Origin: Nelumbo lutea | Lineage: Eukaryota; Streptophyta; Magnoliopsida; Proteales; Nelumbonaceae | Assembly (NCBI GenBank): GCA_022828595.1 | Contig: JAKGHH010000001.1 | Span: forward strand, 72,660,401-72,724,400 | Direction of reading: 5' to 3' | Length of the DNA: 64,000 nt | Part shown: piece after piece, positions 22,975 to 36,700 of the stretch | How the letters are laid out: each line of letters opens with the position of its first letter | How positions within the stretch are numbered: the stretch's first letter is position 1 | Program-made: the position numbers and the translations under genes | Notes under the pieces: model-generated | What the model was told of the DNA's origin: nothing | Database searches by the model: none | What the model saw: the letters and a program-made list of their open reading frames with translations, nothing else

Positions 22975-23707
22975 TGTCACGGGAGTAGATTTACAACGAA
23001 AGAAACCTATGCAGCGTCCAGGCCAAGGCCGGCTAGGACAAGCTTGATACATGCTTAGGGCTAGGAGTTGCCCAATGAAATGGCTCTACCAAGGTCAGTA
23101 GCATTGGATCATGACCTCAAGGCTCATGGCCGAGGCACTTTGCTGGTTCTTGCCAGTCCATGGGAGGCACTACTTATGTGCTAAAGGGGGATAGCCATGA
23201 TGAGAGGTGACTTGGCGCCGATGAGAGGGGCTCTTGTATGCCGTTGATGTAGGCACCCGTTGTGTCGATGATGATAGGCAACCGCTAGGCCGGAACACAC
23301 CCTTGCGCTAGGGGCAACGGGTAGTTCATTTAGCCTAGGCAAAGGGCTGGTGAGGTGTAGGGACATGCTTAAGCCAGACCTACATGCTAAGCCTCCCTTC
23401 AGTGAGCGGAGGCACAGTGTCGGTCCATGCACTGTCCCCATGAGCATATGTGCGCCCAAGAGGAACCCTGGTAGCCATGCTAGCCGTTAACCCGGGCCGC
23501 TCCGCAATGGATGTTGGTCTAGGAATGCCAAGGTCAGGCACCCAAGGAAGTCGATCACCCCTCATCAAAGAACACGTTAAGCTTTTGGTGGTCTGATTGA
23601 AGATAACATCAATTCTCCCAAAAATCTTATAAGCGAAAATGAGGTGGTGTCCCTTAACGTAAGCCCACCAAGAAAAGGCAAGGCTAAGCCTGTGTTAGAC
23701 CGTGACA
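22975..23707 (+). repeat. Right LTR of non-coding element
   Basis: TGTCACGGGAGTAGATTTAC at the start and AGACCGTGACA at the end. Homologous to 19111-19846. Confidence 0.85.
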
Positions 23708-24557
23708 ATACAGCTAGATGCCAAGCCCATCCGTTGATGGCAGCTTATATCGCAGACCAGAGTCACTTCACTCTTCGGCCAAATATTCACATTTAATAGA
23801 AGACAAATGCTTTCTTATTTTTCGGTCCTTAACTCTTGTTTTATGCCATCTTTTCCTTCGGAGAGGCGAGAGATGTTGTCTTTCATGCAGTTTCAGTAAG
23901 TATTTCCAGTATAAATGTTGTGATATATATACTCCAACAACAATTTGTAGTACCTCTGTAATCCTTAGAATCATTTCAGCAGCGAATCGGGATTGTGTGG
24001 TGCAATCCTAATCATCTTTTTGTTTGATTGGTTGTTCGTCCCATGGAAATCTTGTCCTACAACGATCTTATTAAGTTATTAACCATATATATTTCAGTAG
24101 AAAGTAGTTGATAGAATGGATATAGAATCCTGGTTCTCATCTTTCAATCGGGTACTATGGATTAGTACATGGAATGAAGAGCCATTTGTAGTAATCAGAC
24201 ATCTCTTATGTTTTTATTTTATTTTTTCCACTCTCGTGGGGTATTTTCTCATTGAAGATTGAAGAAGGCCATGAGAGAACAACTGTAATAAGGAAAAATA
24301 ACATCTAGGCCCAAGAATCTTTTACTCCATTGTTTTCATTATTGTAAACATTTCCGGTGTGACAATTGACCAAAGCAAACAAGAAATTTTAACTGAATTT
24401 TTGTTTTATGGGAGCATACTACAATGAATTAGTTTCCTAGTGCAAGGCCACAAGTTGACACACCTGTTAAAAGGGTATAAGGACTAGTTGTATTTCAGTA
24501 AATTTATTAACCACCCCTCTCCCTCCAAACAATTACAAAAGGCAAACACCATAACTC
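23708..24557. other. No gene recognised; region downstream of the minus-strand host gene
   Basis: A minus-strand frame (23768-23974) and a plus-strand frame (23718-24011) overlap. Neither matches a family I know. The part next to 24557 is probably the 3' UTR of the host gene. Confidence 0.4.
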
Positions 24558-24783
24558 TCAGCATGACTGGGGGGCTTGCCGGGAACCAAGAGTGGTAGTA
24601 AACCCGTTGTGCATGGCTTCAGAATTTCTAGTTGAACTTTCTGTTAATCTGGTTTTTGAATATGGTCTTCTTAGGAATTGGAATTGCCACCTTTTAGGCT
24701 TTATCTGCCCCAACAATTTCATTTGCTCCCTTCGGAACTTCCTATTTGCGTACCATTTTCCACCTCGCCAACCCAAGCCATAC
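24558..24783 (-). CDS. Host gene exon 5 (terminal)
   Basis: Acceptor TTTTGCAG precedes GTATGGC. The first G completes the split Gly codon from exon 4. It encodes YGLGWRGGKWYANRKFRREQ, then MKLLGQIKPKRWQFQFLRRP and a variable Ser/Thr-rich tail ending in a TGA stop. Confidence 0.85.
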
Positions 24784-27700
24784 CTGCAAAACACAAGAAA
24801 TTAGGAGCCCACACGGGATATGATGATATCACTTTTTTTTTTTTTAAATATCAGATAACACCGACCACAAGACATCAATTTTGAACCTGACTTGATGCAC
24901 ATCAAAGAAGAGATACCAGGTCAATCAACCAACCATCAGCATTATATTTGTTCCTCCAGAATCTGGATCTGGTATTCAATCCTGATGCACATTTTTTTTA
25001 TCTACACAATGTCCATTTTAACCTATATGCACGAGCAAGCAAATCAGAGGAGAAAAATCCTAATTTTGGAGTCAGATTTGCATGCAGTGTTGCCTCCAAG
25101 ATAAAAGCAGCACTCTATTACCAAGTCACATATTCCCTCCAACATAAAAGTCGACTATACACTAAATTTTTTGTGTATGGGTATTTTCGGTCTGTTTTGA
25201 GAGTAATTGTTTTAAGGTCTTGCCACCAATAATTTTGACAAGGCTTTGAGATATCTGTACTAATAGAAGGTCTAAGTTATAAAACACTTTTTGTATGCAT
25301 AACTATGTCATAGTAGTTTGAATCAAGAGAAACCTATGCAATTGATCAATCGAAGCGGGGGATTGTTGGATTCTAATCTCATTAGAAATTAAATCCAATG
25401 GGGTTTAATTGATCAATTACATGAAAAACACACCTGCACACGTCTTGGAAAATAGTCTTTTCTCTTACTAAAACCAGTTTTCAACTTGTCCTACATTGGA
25501 AAATTACAAAACTTGTTTTGAATTTTCAAATAGGAGCTTATTTACACTTCTTAAAAATAAAAAGGAGAGTATGGAGGCTTGTTACCACGCAATGCGCACG
25601 CACGCGTGTGTGGCGCAATGAGGTGCTTTAGAGGCGTACTTTGCTTATGAAGGGCAGCTTTAACTTTTGGTGTGAGGCTGACCGTAAATGTTTCAACGGT
25701 CACGATTCGGTCAGGTGTGAACAAGAGGCACTATTTAAAGTTAACAATCATTAACTATTAACTACATTTTTAACAGTCACAATGTTTGAAATTGTGACTA
25801 TTCAAAGAGACTTTTCTGAACCAGCACCTTCCTCTGCTCCATGACTCTTTAGAGATTATTTAAGGAGAGTGAATCAAACAAATGTATGCACAAGCTTTTC
25901 AAAAATCAGTCGTCTCTCTCTATTCGATCTGCTACTATCTCATAGAAGGTTTCTTCGGAGAATCTTTAACTTTGCTGGTTGAAGACTCTCGCCCAAGGCT
26001 CTGTTATATCCTAGGAATGGATTTGCCTGTAACCCAACAACAAACTCAATAGAACTGAGTGGGGGCAAATAACATTCTAAAGACAATGTCTTCAGACACG
26101 CCACAGAGTTTCTCCTCAAAGTTTTAGTGACCCCAATTTCCCAACAACCTCAAAGATAAAAGCAACACTCTATTACCAAGTCACATAATCCCTTACAAAC
26201 TCTGGACCTTGTCTTGAATAGAGAAGACTTCAGCTTCTTCTTCATCACTCAAAAATTCAGGGCATTTTCGACAAGATATGGATTGAAATGCTTCAACCTC
26301 AAGGTGCTAAAAGAATAACTGAAAATTCATCTGTCCTACAATCACATCAAGCTTTTGCTCGACCACCAAGTTGCTCATGCAGGGTTAATTCAAAAAAATG
26401 TCATTCAAGTTAAATACCTACACTAAAGAAACACCTTTGCCAAAACATGAAAAGGAGGCTCTAAGGCACTCCCAATCTATCAATCATTACTCATCTCTAT
26501 TAGTCTGCATTGATCTTGTCTAATAAATGAAGAGAAACCGAAAGTGAAAGATGAGATGATATTTTGCATTAAAATTCTGTCTAACATAACATGCTCCAAT
26601 AAAAAAAGGGTAGCCCAGTGCACAAGGCTCCTACCAATGTGGGGTCTGGGGAGAGACAGATGAACGCAGCCTTACCCCTACACATACAGAGAGGATGCTT
26701 CCAAGATTTTAGCCCTAGTCACCCAGGTTGCAATGGTGCAACCCAACCATTGTGCCAAGGCCCATCCTCAACAAGCTCCAATAATGATGATGGTAATTTC
26801 AGTACACCAAGTTCAGATAGACCACCCATTCTTACCACTCCTCTAACACTCACTGTTCATGCAGCTTGTAGAGAACACTAATGTGGGCCCCACTGCAGTG
26901 GTCCCCACTATGTTCGTAGGACAGCAGTGTAGTTATTTGTTTCAGTTATAGTAGTGTCAGTTTGTTAATTCAGTTGTTATTTATTTCAGCTTTTATTTAC
27001 TTTATTTATTATGTAAGTACCAAGGGCAGATGTGTCCTTTCCATTATGTACTAAACATAACCTATAAATATTAAGAGTGGCGGCGGCATATCAGTAAGAA
27101 TCTGTCCCTCCTTTCAACAACTTGTGTTCTCTTGTTTCTCTTCTATTCTCTCTCCTTTCTCCCTCTTTTTCTTTTGTTTTGCAAACCTAAAACCTATTAG
27201 GATTCAAGACTGATTACAGTCTTAATCTTCTACTTGGTATCAAAGCCTATCTAGGGCTTCTCATGTGTGTCTAGCCCAGCCGACCACATTAGGACTAGCT
27301 AGGGCTGGAAGCTTTGAAGAAGTTTTTTGGTGGCTGAATCTTAGAGATTACCAGGAGAGGTTCGCAACAGTTGAAGACTTGTCGTGGCTTGCAGAGAGTT
27401 GGTAATCAGGAAGAGGCAACGAAGGTTAGGGTTCAGGTAACCCTAGAAGACAGCAAACCGAAGTACATAAGTAAGTTTTTTTTTACTGAGTTTCAGAGAC
27501 TGCAATCAGTTGAGATAGGTTGGACCTATCTAGAAAGAGGGGCCGAACTGTGTTCAAGTTTGTTCTAGGGTTTGGCTTGCCGAACTGTGTTTAAGTTTGT
27601 TTCTAGGGTTTGATTGTTGGGCCGAACCCCCCTCTTCAAAGGTGATTAGTTTTTAGGGTTTCATATTGCCCTATGACAAGTCCCACTTGTGCAGACTGCT

Positions 27701-30700
27701 TGGAGAGTGCAACTGAGCACTTACTTCAGACCTACAGTTGAAACCCTAATTTTGCTCTCGCAGTAGTGGGCCCCACAGTGGTGATTTCAGAAAATAGCAT
27801 ATCAAATTGATAGGCTGCCTGGTATTGTGCATGCCGATTGATTTCAGATCAGATTTGAGTTGATTTCTTGCATATACTGTGATAGGCGATTGATTTCAGA
27901 TCAGATTTGGGTTGGTTTCAGATCGGATCAGATCATATCAGATTTGTGTTGGTTTTGGATCAGATTTCAGACTTGCTTGTTTGACTCTGTTTTCTGGTAT
28001 AGTTGCTCTAACAGTTTATAGCCACTGAATCTTGATCAAAGATGGAGTTTAAGGGTCAGGGAGAAAGTAGTTTTGGAAACCACAGTTATGGGTCAAATTA
28101 TTTGGAGTGGGCGCAATCAGCCATGATGGCTATTGGAGGAAGGGGAAAATTGAGTTACCTCTTGGGAGATGTGAAAGAACCTTCCAAGGAGGACCCAACA
28201 TACACCAAGTGGGTTCAAGAGAACTTGGCATGGCTGTGTAATTCTATGCAGCCACATATCATCCGAAATTATTTGTGGGCAAAGACAGCCAAAGAGATAT
28301 GGGATGTTGTGAAAGAAACCTATTCCCAACCCCTTAATGTTGCCAGAGCCTATGAACTGAAGTGTGAGGTGAACAGCCTTAAACAAGGAGAGAAGCCAAT
28401 TTCTGTCTACTTCTCTACCTTGAAATCCTTGTGGCATGAGATTGACCATCTAGAGACCCTTGAGTGGGAGAGTCCCAAAGATGCACAGACTCACAGAAAG
28501 CAAGTCGAGACGAATAGGGTATTTGAGTTTCTAGCTGGTTTGAATTTAGAATATGACATTGTGCGACAATAGATATTGACAAGAGATAGTGTGACCCTCT
28601 CTCAACAAGCATACTCCCTGGTGCATAGTGAAGAGACCAGGAGGAAAGTCATGATGCAGCCTCAACCCTCTTTCCCAGCCTTGACAGCTATTAAACCCAA
28701 GCCAAGGGGTGACTCAGAAAGGGACCAGAAGAAGGAAGATAAACGGGATCTGGTATGTGAACATTGCAAGAAACCCAAGCACACAAAAGATACTTGTTGG
28801 AAGCTACATCCTCATTTGGTCCCAGCAAAACTAAGAAATAAGAAGGGTAATGCTCATATGGCAGTGAACACTGATTCAACATCCTCATCAGGCACATCCT
28901 TAGAGACTTTAGTTGCTGTTCGGGCTGCCCTCATATAGTTGGAAAAGGAAGTTGGGAGTTTAGCTCAGCCATCTCAGTCACCATTAGCTCCTGTCACATC
29001 TGCATTTGCACATTCAGGTACTCGAGCCTCAGCTTACCATGCTTCAACTCCAAGTAATACTGATCACTGCTGGGTAATAGATTCAGGTGCATCTGACCAT
29101 ATGACTAGCTTGCCATCTTTGTTCACTTCTTATCACTTGTCCTCTGGCCGAGATAGAGTATCCATTGCTGATGGCTCTCTTGTTCCCATTTCGGGCAAGG
29201 GAGACATCAAGCTATTGGATACTATCTCTTTATCTTCTGTCTTGCATGTTCCTAAGCTTGATACTAACCCGCTTTCAGTTAGTAGTATTAGCAAACACAT
29301 GAACTGTTCAATTACCTTTTTCCCTGACCGATGTGTTTTTCAGGATTTGGAGACGAAGAAGGTGATTGGGACTGGCCGTGAGACGAACGGGATCTATCTG
29401 CTTGGAGAGAGTTCTCGTCGGGAGGAGTCAGTGGATAAGAAGTCTTTTGTTTCCCAGTCTGTGAGTTCGATTATGCTTTGGCATAACCGATTAGGTCATT
29501 TGTCTTTTAAGTCTTTGAAGAGTCTGTTTCCTGCTTTATTTGAGTCTGTTGAGTTATCAAAGTTGAGGTGTGAGAGTTGTGAGTTTGCCAAACATTGTAG
29601 AACCTCTTATTCTTTAAGTAATAAAATGAGTAATTCCTCTTTTGATATTGTGCATACTGATGTTTGGGGGGCCATATCATATCTCTTCTATGGGTGGGTA
29701 TAAATATTTTCTACTATTTGTTGATGACCATACCTGGTTTTCTTGGGTCTATCTTATGCGTTCTCGGGATGAGGTTCTTGCTCTGACCCAAAACTTCCAT
29801 CAGATGGTTCTCACTCAGTTTGGGACCAAAATCAAAGTCCTTAGATCTGATAATGCAAAGGTATACTTTGCTCAGCCATTGACCTCCTACCTTCTTAGCC
29901 ATGGAGTTATTCACCAGAGCACTTGCCCTTATACACCACAGTAGAACGGTGTTGCCGAAAGGAAAAATAGGCATATCTTGGAGGTGGCTAGAAGCATTAT
30001 GTTTACCTCTAATGTACCTATTCGCTTCTGGGGTGATGCTATCCTCACTGCAGTTTATCTCATTAATCAAGTTCCTTCCCGGGTCCTTGATATGAGAACC
30101 CCCTTTTCCCTTCTATACCCAAACGAGGGGTTGTTCAGTGTTCCCTTAAAACCTTTGGTTGTACCTGTTTCGTTCAGCTTCTCGGGCCTCATCATTCCAA
30201 GTTTGAACCTAAGGCCTCCAAATGCATTTTCCTTAGTTATGCACAAACTCAAAAGGGTTATTGCTGCTATGATCTGGTTTTAGGGAAACGGTTTGTTTCC
30301 ATGGATGTCACCTTCTTTGAGGAGACACCCTATTATCCTAGGGTTTCTCCTCAGGGGGAGAGCAGTGAGAGTGGAGCTGTTTTGAGTTTCTTTCCTCAGA
30401 GAGAGAGTAGTGAGAGTGGAAGTGGGGCTGTTTTGAGTTTCTTTCCTCAAGGGGAGAGTAGTGAGAGTGGAAGTGGGGCTGTTCCTTTACCTATTCCATT
30501 GGATAATGAAGGTTGTAGTGGTGAGGGTGGTCAGAGGGAGCCGGAGTTGAGAGTCTATCACAAGCAATGCAGGTAGGTTGATCCTAGTCTTCGGCAGTCC
30601 CGACCAGCTCCAGTTCCTTCTGCGGCTCCAGATCTAGAGCCTACTGAGATACCTCGCGACATAGTATAGACTGTGAGTGATTCAAGGCGTTCCGGTGCGG

Positions 30701-33700
30701 GTGCAAACCTTCTATCCGTTACTTTCAATCCTTTATCCCCTGTGGAGTCAAGTTCCGAAGGCTCCACTTGACAGGCTGGTGAATCTATCTCTCCGAAAGA
30801 GTCTTCCCATCCATTAAGCGAAATCCTGGTCAATGTGAACAGCCGAGCTTTGCACCACTTCTACAACTCACAGCATCTCACAGTTCTTATCCTATCATCG
30901 TCTATCACCATCTTACCGGTCCTATCTCACTTCCATTGCCGATGTCCCTATTCCAAGAACAGTGCAAGAAGCCTTATCAGTTCCAGAATGGAAAGATGCA
31001 ATGCAAGTCGAAATGGATACCCTGTTGAAGAATAAAACTTGGGCACTAATTGACACACCAAAAGGAATGAAACTGGTGGGATGTAGATGGGTGTTCACTG
31101 TGAAGCATAATGCTGATGGCTCTATTGAAAGGTACAAAGCTCGGCTGGTTGCAAAGGGGTTCACTCAAACTTATGGTATAGATTATTTGGAGACCTTTGC
31201 CCCAGTAGCCAAGATGACCACCATCCGAGTTTTGTTATCCCTTGCAGCAAATCATTCTTGGCCCCTGTTTCAGATGGATGTTAAAAATGTCTTTCTGAAT
31301 GGAGACTTACAAGAAGAGGTTTACATGCAGTTGCCTCCTGGATTCTATGATACAGAGACAGGTAAGAAGGTTTGCCGACTGAACAAGGCATTGTATGGTT
31401 TGAAGCAGTCATCTAGAGCCTGGTTTGATAGGTCTAGATTAGCCCTTGGAAGGTTTGGTTATGTACAGGCCCAGTCAGATCATACACTATTCATCAAGAG
31501 GGTGGAGTCCTCTCTGACACTACTAGCAGTATATGTTGATGATATTGTGGTGACAAGAAATGACAGTCATGAGATTGAGTCCCTCAAACAGCTCCTTCAA
31601 CAAGAGTTTGAGGTGAAAGATCTTGGTGCACTACGGTACTTTTTGGGTATTAAGGTTGCTAGATCCAAGCAGGGGATTTTTATCTCTCAGAGAAAATATG
31701 TTCTAGATCTGTTGGCGAAAACAGGAAAGTTGGGTGTTAAGCCGGCTGATACACCCATCGAACAAAATCACAAGATTAGTGCAGAGGGTGGGGAGCCTCT
31801 TGAAGATAAAGTTATGTTCCAACGGTTGGTTGGAAATCTTCTATATCTCTGCCTCACTCGGCCGGATATCAACTATGCAGTTAGTGTTGTTAGCCAGTAC
31901 ATGCACTCCCCTAGAACTTCTCATCTTCTTGCGGCAGAGAGAATATTAGCATACTTGAAGAGATGCCCGGGTAGAGGTATATTGCTCAAGAACAATAATC
32001 GCATGAGGGTGGAAGTCTATACAGATGCGATTGGGCTGGAAGTGTTGATGATAGAAGGTCTACCTCTAGATATTGTGCCTTGGTGGGAGGTAACCTTGTC
32101 TCTTGGAGGAGTAAGAAGCAGAATGTTGTTTCCCGCTCCAGTGCTGAAAAGGAATACAGGTCAATGGCTAATGGAGTAGCTGAAATCTTATGGCTGAGAT
32201 CACTACTTGAAGAGTTGGATATTGACTATGAAAAGCCCTTAATGTTGTATTGTGATAATCAGGCAGTTATTAGTATAGCCCACAACCCAGTGCAGCGCGA
32301 CAGAACTAAACATATCGAAGTTGATCGACATTTTGTGCGAGAAAGGGTCACATCACAAGAAGTGTCTTCCATACATCACATCTAATATGTAGCTCGCGGA
32401 TATCCTCACCAAGGCTGTACCAAGGAAGAAGTTAGAGACAGACCTATCCAAATTGGGCATGATAGATATCTACTCCCAACTTGAGGGGGAGTGTAGAGAA
32501 CACTAATGTGGGCCCCACTGCAGTGGTCCCCACTGTGTTCGTTGGACAGCAGTGTAGTTATTTGTTTCAGTTATAGTAGTGTCAGTTTGAGTCAGTTTGT
32601 TAATTCAGTTGTTATTTATTTCAACTTTTATTTACTTTATTTATTATGTAAGTACCAAGGGCAGATGCATCCTTTCCATTATGTACTAAACATAACCTAT
32701 AAATATTAAGAGAGTGGCGGTGGCAGATCAGTAAGAATCAGTCCCTCCTTTCAACAACTTGTGTTCTCTTGTTTCTCTTCTATTCTCTCTCCTTTCACCC
32801 TCTTTTTCTTCTGTTTTGCAAACCTAAAACCTATTAGGATTCAAGACTGATTACAGTCTTGATCTTCTACTCAGCTACACCTCACCTTTGGGAGGATACT
32901 GGCCATAAGTTATTGATCCAAAAATGCACTCAAAGAAATCCTTGATCCTAGTGCCTGCCCAAAATATAATAAGATCCTCCTAATTCCTCTCCTTGCAGGA
33001 CAATTTACTAGAGAATTTTCCAATCTAGTGACCCATGTACACAAGATACTAACTTTCAAGACCAAAGCTCTAGCCTCCCCAATATAATAGATGTTACCTG
33101 AAGGGGCATCTGCACCAGTCCTCATCCATCCAATAACTGTCCACAAGTTTCTCCACAACCACCTTGTCTACTTTCAGGGCAAACATCAAAACTTAGGCCC
33201 CACCAAGTGTCAGTATCTCCAATATGGCCAAATAACCAGGGTCTGTTCATCCTGAAAAGATCAATATTCACTTTCCCATAGCCCCTAAAAACTCCACAAG
33301 GGACAAGAATAAGAAACCTCTTCTTTTAACTTCAAATTACTTCTCATCTCACTCTCTGTACACTTGCATGATGATAACGCTTGACATCAAGTCAAATGCT
33401 TCTCATTCTTGTATGACGTTTTTTTTTATCAGTATTCTTGTATGACGTTTTTACTGTTACAGTTAAGTGTTTCTAATGATATGCATGGATGTGGTTTGTC
33501 ATAATTCTTTGCTAACTTACTTGAGTCCATCTCCTATAATGACTTTTATAAACATAACAAGGCAATGCCAATAAAAATAAATAAAACATGATAAGGCAAG
33601 TGAGTGATATTGGTGTCTTTCCTGATTTCTTATTCCTTCTCAACACTAACTGCAAGAAACATGATCTACATAGAGGGTACAGTTTACTTTGGGGAAAAAT

Positions 33701-36700
33701 ATGAAAAAAAAAAAGAAATTTAAAGAATGCATGACATGTAATATTAAGTTCCTATTAACTGGCAGTAGCAAGTATGAGAACCAATGAAAAGCAGGAAAAA
33801 AAAAGATACGCTTCAGAATTAGGATTCATCATCCTAACATCCAAAACGAAGAAATTAGGGAAGCTGTTTTGGTCATCTATCCCAGGCTTCCCAGCTGCAA
33901 TCTTATGGACCATCTGGCTGGAAAGAAATAGCAGAATTTTTTAGCAAAAGCTAGGTTCAGAAGCAGTGGTGATTAATGCTGCAGTAGGCTTCTTAAAGAG
34001 TTGGTTGTCTGTACATAATGTATTTAGAAATGATACTTTTTCATCTTCTTTTTTGAGGGTGGTTTTTTTAGGGGTCCATAGTGGGTTGTCTTGTACAGTT
34101 TCTCTTTGTACAAAGGACCTTGATCAGTGATTAATACAATATACTATACTTCGCCTTTTTCGAAAAAAAAAAAAAAAACATCCAATACGAAGAAATTCAT
34201 AATGCTGGAAGTCAATATGTTTAGAAGCAAACCCAATAATCAAAGAGGTTCCTGCAGTGGCAATGCAAGTTGTAGTACTGATGCTTCCTGAACCAACAAT
34301 CTTCTTTATTTCAGCATGTTCAATATGATAGTTGTTTTTCATCTGTGCTCAGAATAATAAACAAAAAAAAAAAAAGAAAAAAGTTACCCACATGTGTAGG
34401 AAACCCCAATCAATAGAGATAAAGAGGAAATTCAATAATAAGAGTAGGTTACGGAGGTTACAAATAAAACCTTTATTAACTATTGAAGAATTCTAATTAC
34501 AAGTTTATGGAGGTTATAAACAATGCAACATTAAGAGAAAGTAAGAATAAACATTTAGAACTCCAAAACAAAGAGAAGAAACAGGTGGGATATCCAAAAC
34601 CAAGGGGAACTCAGCTTCATATGTAACTTATGAGGAAATTTTTAATGCTGGAGAAAAGGCATAAAGTGTAGAAAAAATGTCAAATCAAAATATTCCAAAG
34701 AATTTGTAATTTTCCTGAAGTTGTCAAAGGTGCCTTGGGGTGCAAACTTCATCAAGTATAAAGGCCGCATGCAAACAGAGATAACTCCAAAGACAAGGAA
34801 TCATGACACAAAAAAGTACACACCTCATTTAATGCATGTGTATGTGTATGCGTTTTTTTTTTTGATAAATGAAAGTGATTTTATTAATTCAAATAAAGAA
34901 AGTACAGTCAGCCTAGGAGGAGGCACAAGGTGTTACCTCCCCCAAGGACTGAACCATAAGCAATAAACAAACACAAGCCTGAAACACAATTATAAGGTAG
35001 CCCAAAACAGATCCCCCCTTGATATCCCTTGCTTGGCTAGAGAGTCAGCCATTGCATTTGCTGATCTGCTAACCCACTGAACCCTGACTGTCATAATTCT
35101 TGTCAGCCATTTAACTTTCTTTAACAGGTCCCCGTAGCCCCAACAAGCTGTTTCCGGACTTGTCAGCCATCCCACTACTACCTTGGAATTCCCCTTCATG
35201 CATGTGTATGTGTTTTCTCAACTCCTTTCTTTTTTTACTAAAAAAATTCCTTTTTCTTCTTCTTTGGAAGGAAGCAGTTTACGTTTTTTAATGAGATTGT
35301 TATGCAAGTGGAGCTCTTGGTTATGCATGTTACCAAATATGAAGGAGCTATTAAGAGGCAGATCAAGAAGGTTGTCGTGAAAGGTGAAGATGCTAATTTT
35401 GACCGCAGTGGATTTCTGACTGGTCGCCATTCATGGGCCATCAACAGCGAAAGTGGTGAGTCAAATAAGGGTGCTGGCACTTCAGTTTTTTAGAAGGATA
35501 ATAATCCACAGATTCTTGTTGCCGGTCATGCCTCAGTGGTTTCTTGGGTGTTTGGTCCTGTGGAGGGACAAGAAGGGATGGGGGTTGGGCAGAGGGATGG
35601 GATGGAGGGGAATGAGCTTGAGCTTAATAAAGATGGTAGGTCAAAGGTTGCTGAAAGTGGAGATGCACCTGAGAAAATTACGGCAGACGATGCAGAATAT
35701 TGGTCTCTTCCTGTAGAAAAGTCATCTTCGGATTTCTCCTTTTCTTTTGAGGAAGTAGTGGTTGGTAAGTTAGGTGTTGATTTGGGGTGAAGCAGGAAGG
35801 CAAAGGAGAGAAAAGAGGTGGCTGGTGAAGAGGAGAGGCCTAAGAGGAATTTCTCCTCAAGCAACTTGCACATTGTTCACGTCACTAAAAGGAGGAAAGC
35901 CAAAACTGTCGACTGCAAAGGTTTCAGATGAAGCTGAGCCTCCTGACTCTTTTAGCTCGGAATCTAATTCTGTTCATTTGTATCAAGATAAAAAGAAAGA
36001 GGAGGATTGGGATGATAATACGGGGAATGTGGTTGGTAAGGTCATGGATGAAGTAGGGAAGAAGGAAGGATGCTTGGAAATTGAGAAAATTGTTGAAAAA
36101 AAAAATGGAAGTGGGCAAAAGGCTTGGTCTGTTCTTTTTGGGTGGTGAAACATTTGCTAGGAAAGCCATTGAGGAGTTTGAGCAAAGGAGGGAGGAGAGC
36201 TTGAAAAAGAATGTAGTAGGGGAAGGTGGAGAGATTTGGGATGAGTCTGTTGATGGGGAGAAGGAATTACTTGAGGGAGAGGAGTATCTGTGGATTTTAT
36301 TTTTTGTTTTTTGTTGGAGTCAGGTGGGTGTCAAAGATTGGGTGTTGGAGGTTGGGTTTGTCTTGTTTGGTTGGAGTTTTCTTTTTGTTGATTCAGTGTC
36401 ATTTGTTGTTGTGACGTTGGTGTTCCCTTTTCTAACTTTCCACTAATCACTTGACTCACTTCCATGCTAGAAATCCCACTGGAGCTGTTTTCATTGTTAA
36501 GAACATCCTAGAGATCTGAACATCTCTTGTTATTTTAAGAAAAATTTCTTTGATTTACTATAAAAAGCCTATTGTTTTTTGAGAGAAGATAACTAATTTC
36601 ATTAAGATCAAAAAAAAGGGAGGGATGTACATGAGGGGATGTACAAAGCCTTGTCAGCAAAAGAGAAACAAAAGACAAAGCCCACTAAATTGGCAATGTA

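Larger units (their letters stand above)
19111..23707 (+). mobile_element. Non-coding LTR retroelement (LARD-like), 733-bp LTRs, with nested solo LTR
   Basis: Direct repeats 19111-19846 and 22975-23707 are strongly similar throughout. The right copy starts TGTCACGG and ends CCGTGACA, an 8-bp inverted terminus; the left start is TGTCGTGG. After removing the nested solo LTR (20116-21988) the interior is only about 1.25 kb and carries no coding motif. No convincing primer-binding site or 5-bp target duplication was found (flanks CATGT and ATACA), so the insertion may have suffered flank rearrangement. Mobilisation would depend on another element. Confidence 0.75.
26867..32871 (+). mobile_element. 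Complete Ty1/copia retrotransposon, 6.0 kb, in intron 4 (antisense to gene)
   Basis: LTRs 26867-27234 and 32492-32871 start TGTAGAGAACAC and end TTCTACT. They are nearly identical apart from an 11-bp duplication (GTCAGTTTGA type) in the right one and a few substitutions. A perfect target duplication CAGCT flanks them (26862-26866, 32872-32876). The primer-binding site TGGTATCAAAGCC is at 27235 and the purine tract CTTGAGGGGGAG precedes 32492. The interior order is gag, protease, integrase, RT, RNase H, that is copia type. Frameshifts and stops in gag, integrase and RNase H make it non-functional, although the LTR similarity implies recent insertion. Confidence 0.95.

Noticed and set aside
22084..23058. 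Cluster of Cys/His-rich short frames on both strands
   Set aside because: Interior of a non-coding LTR element; frames are short, overlap on both strands and show no conserved pattern.
26603..26774. Functional tRNA gene
   Set aside because: Box A and B-like parts belong to an AU SINE; there is no cloverleaf and it has a SINE 3' end and target duplication.
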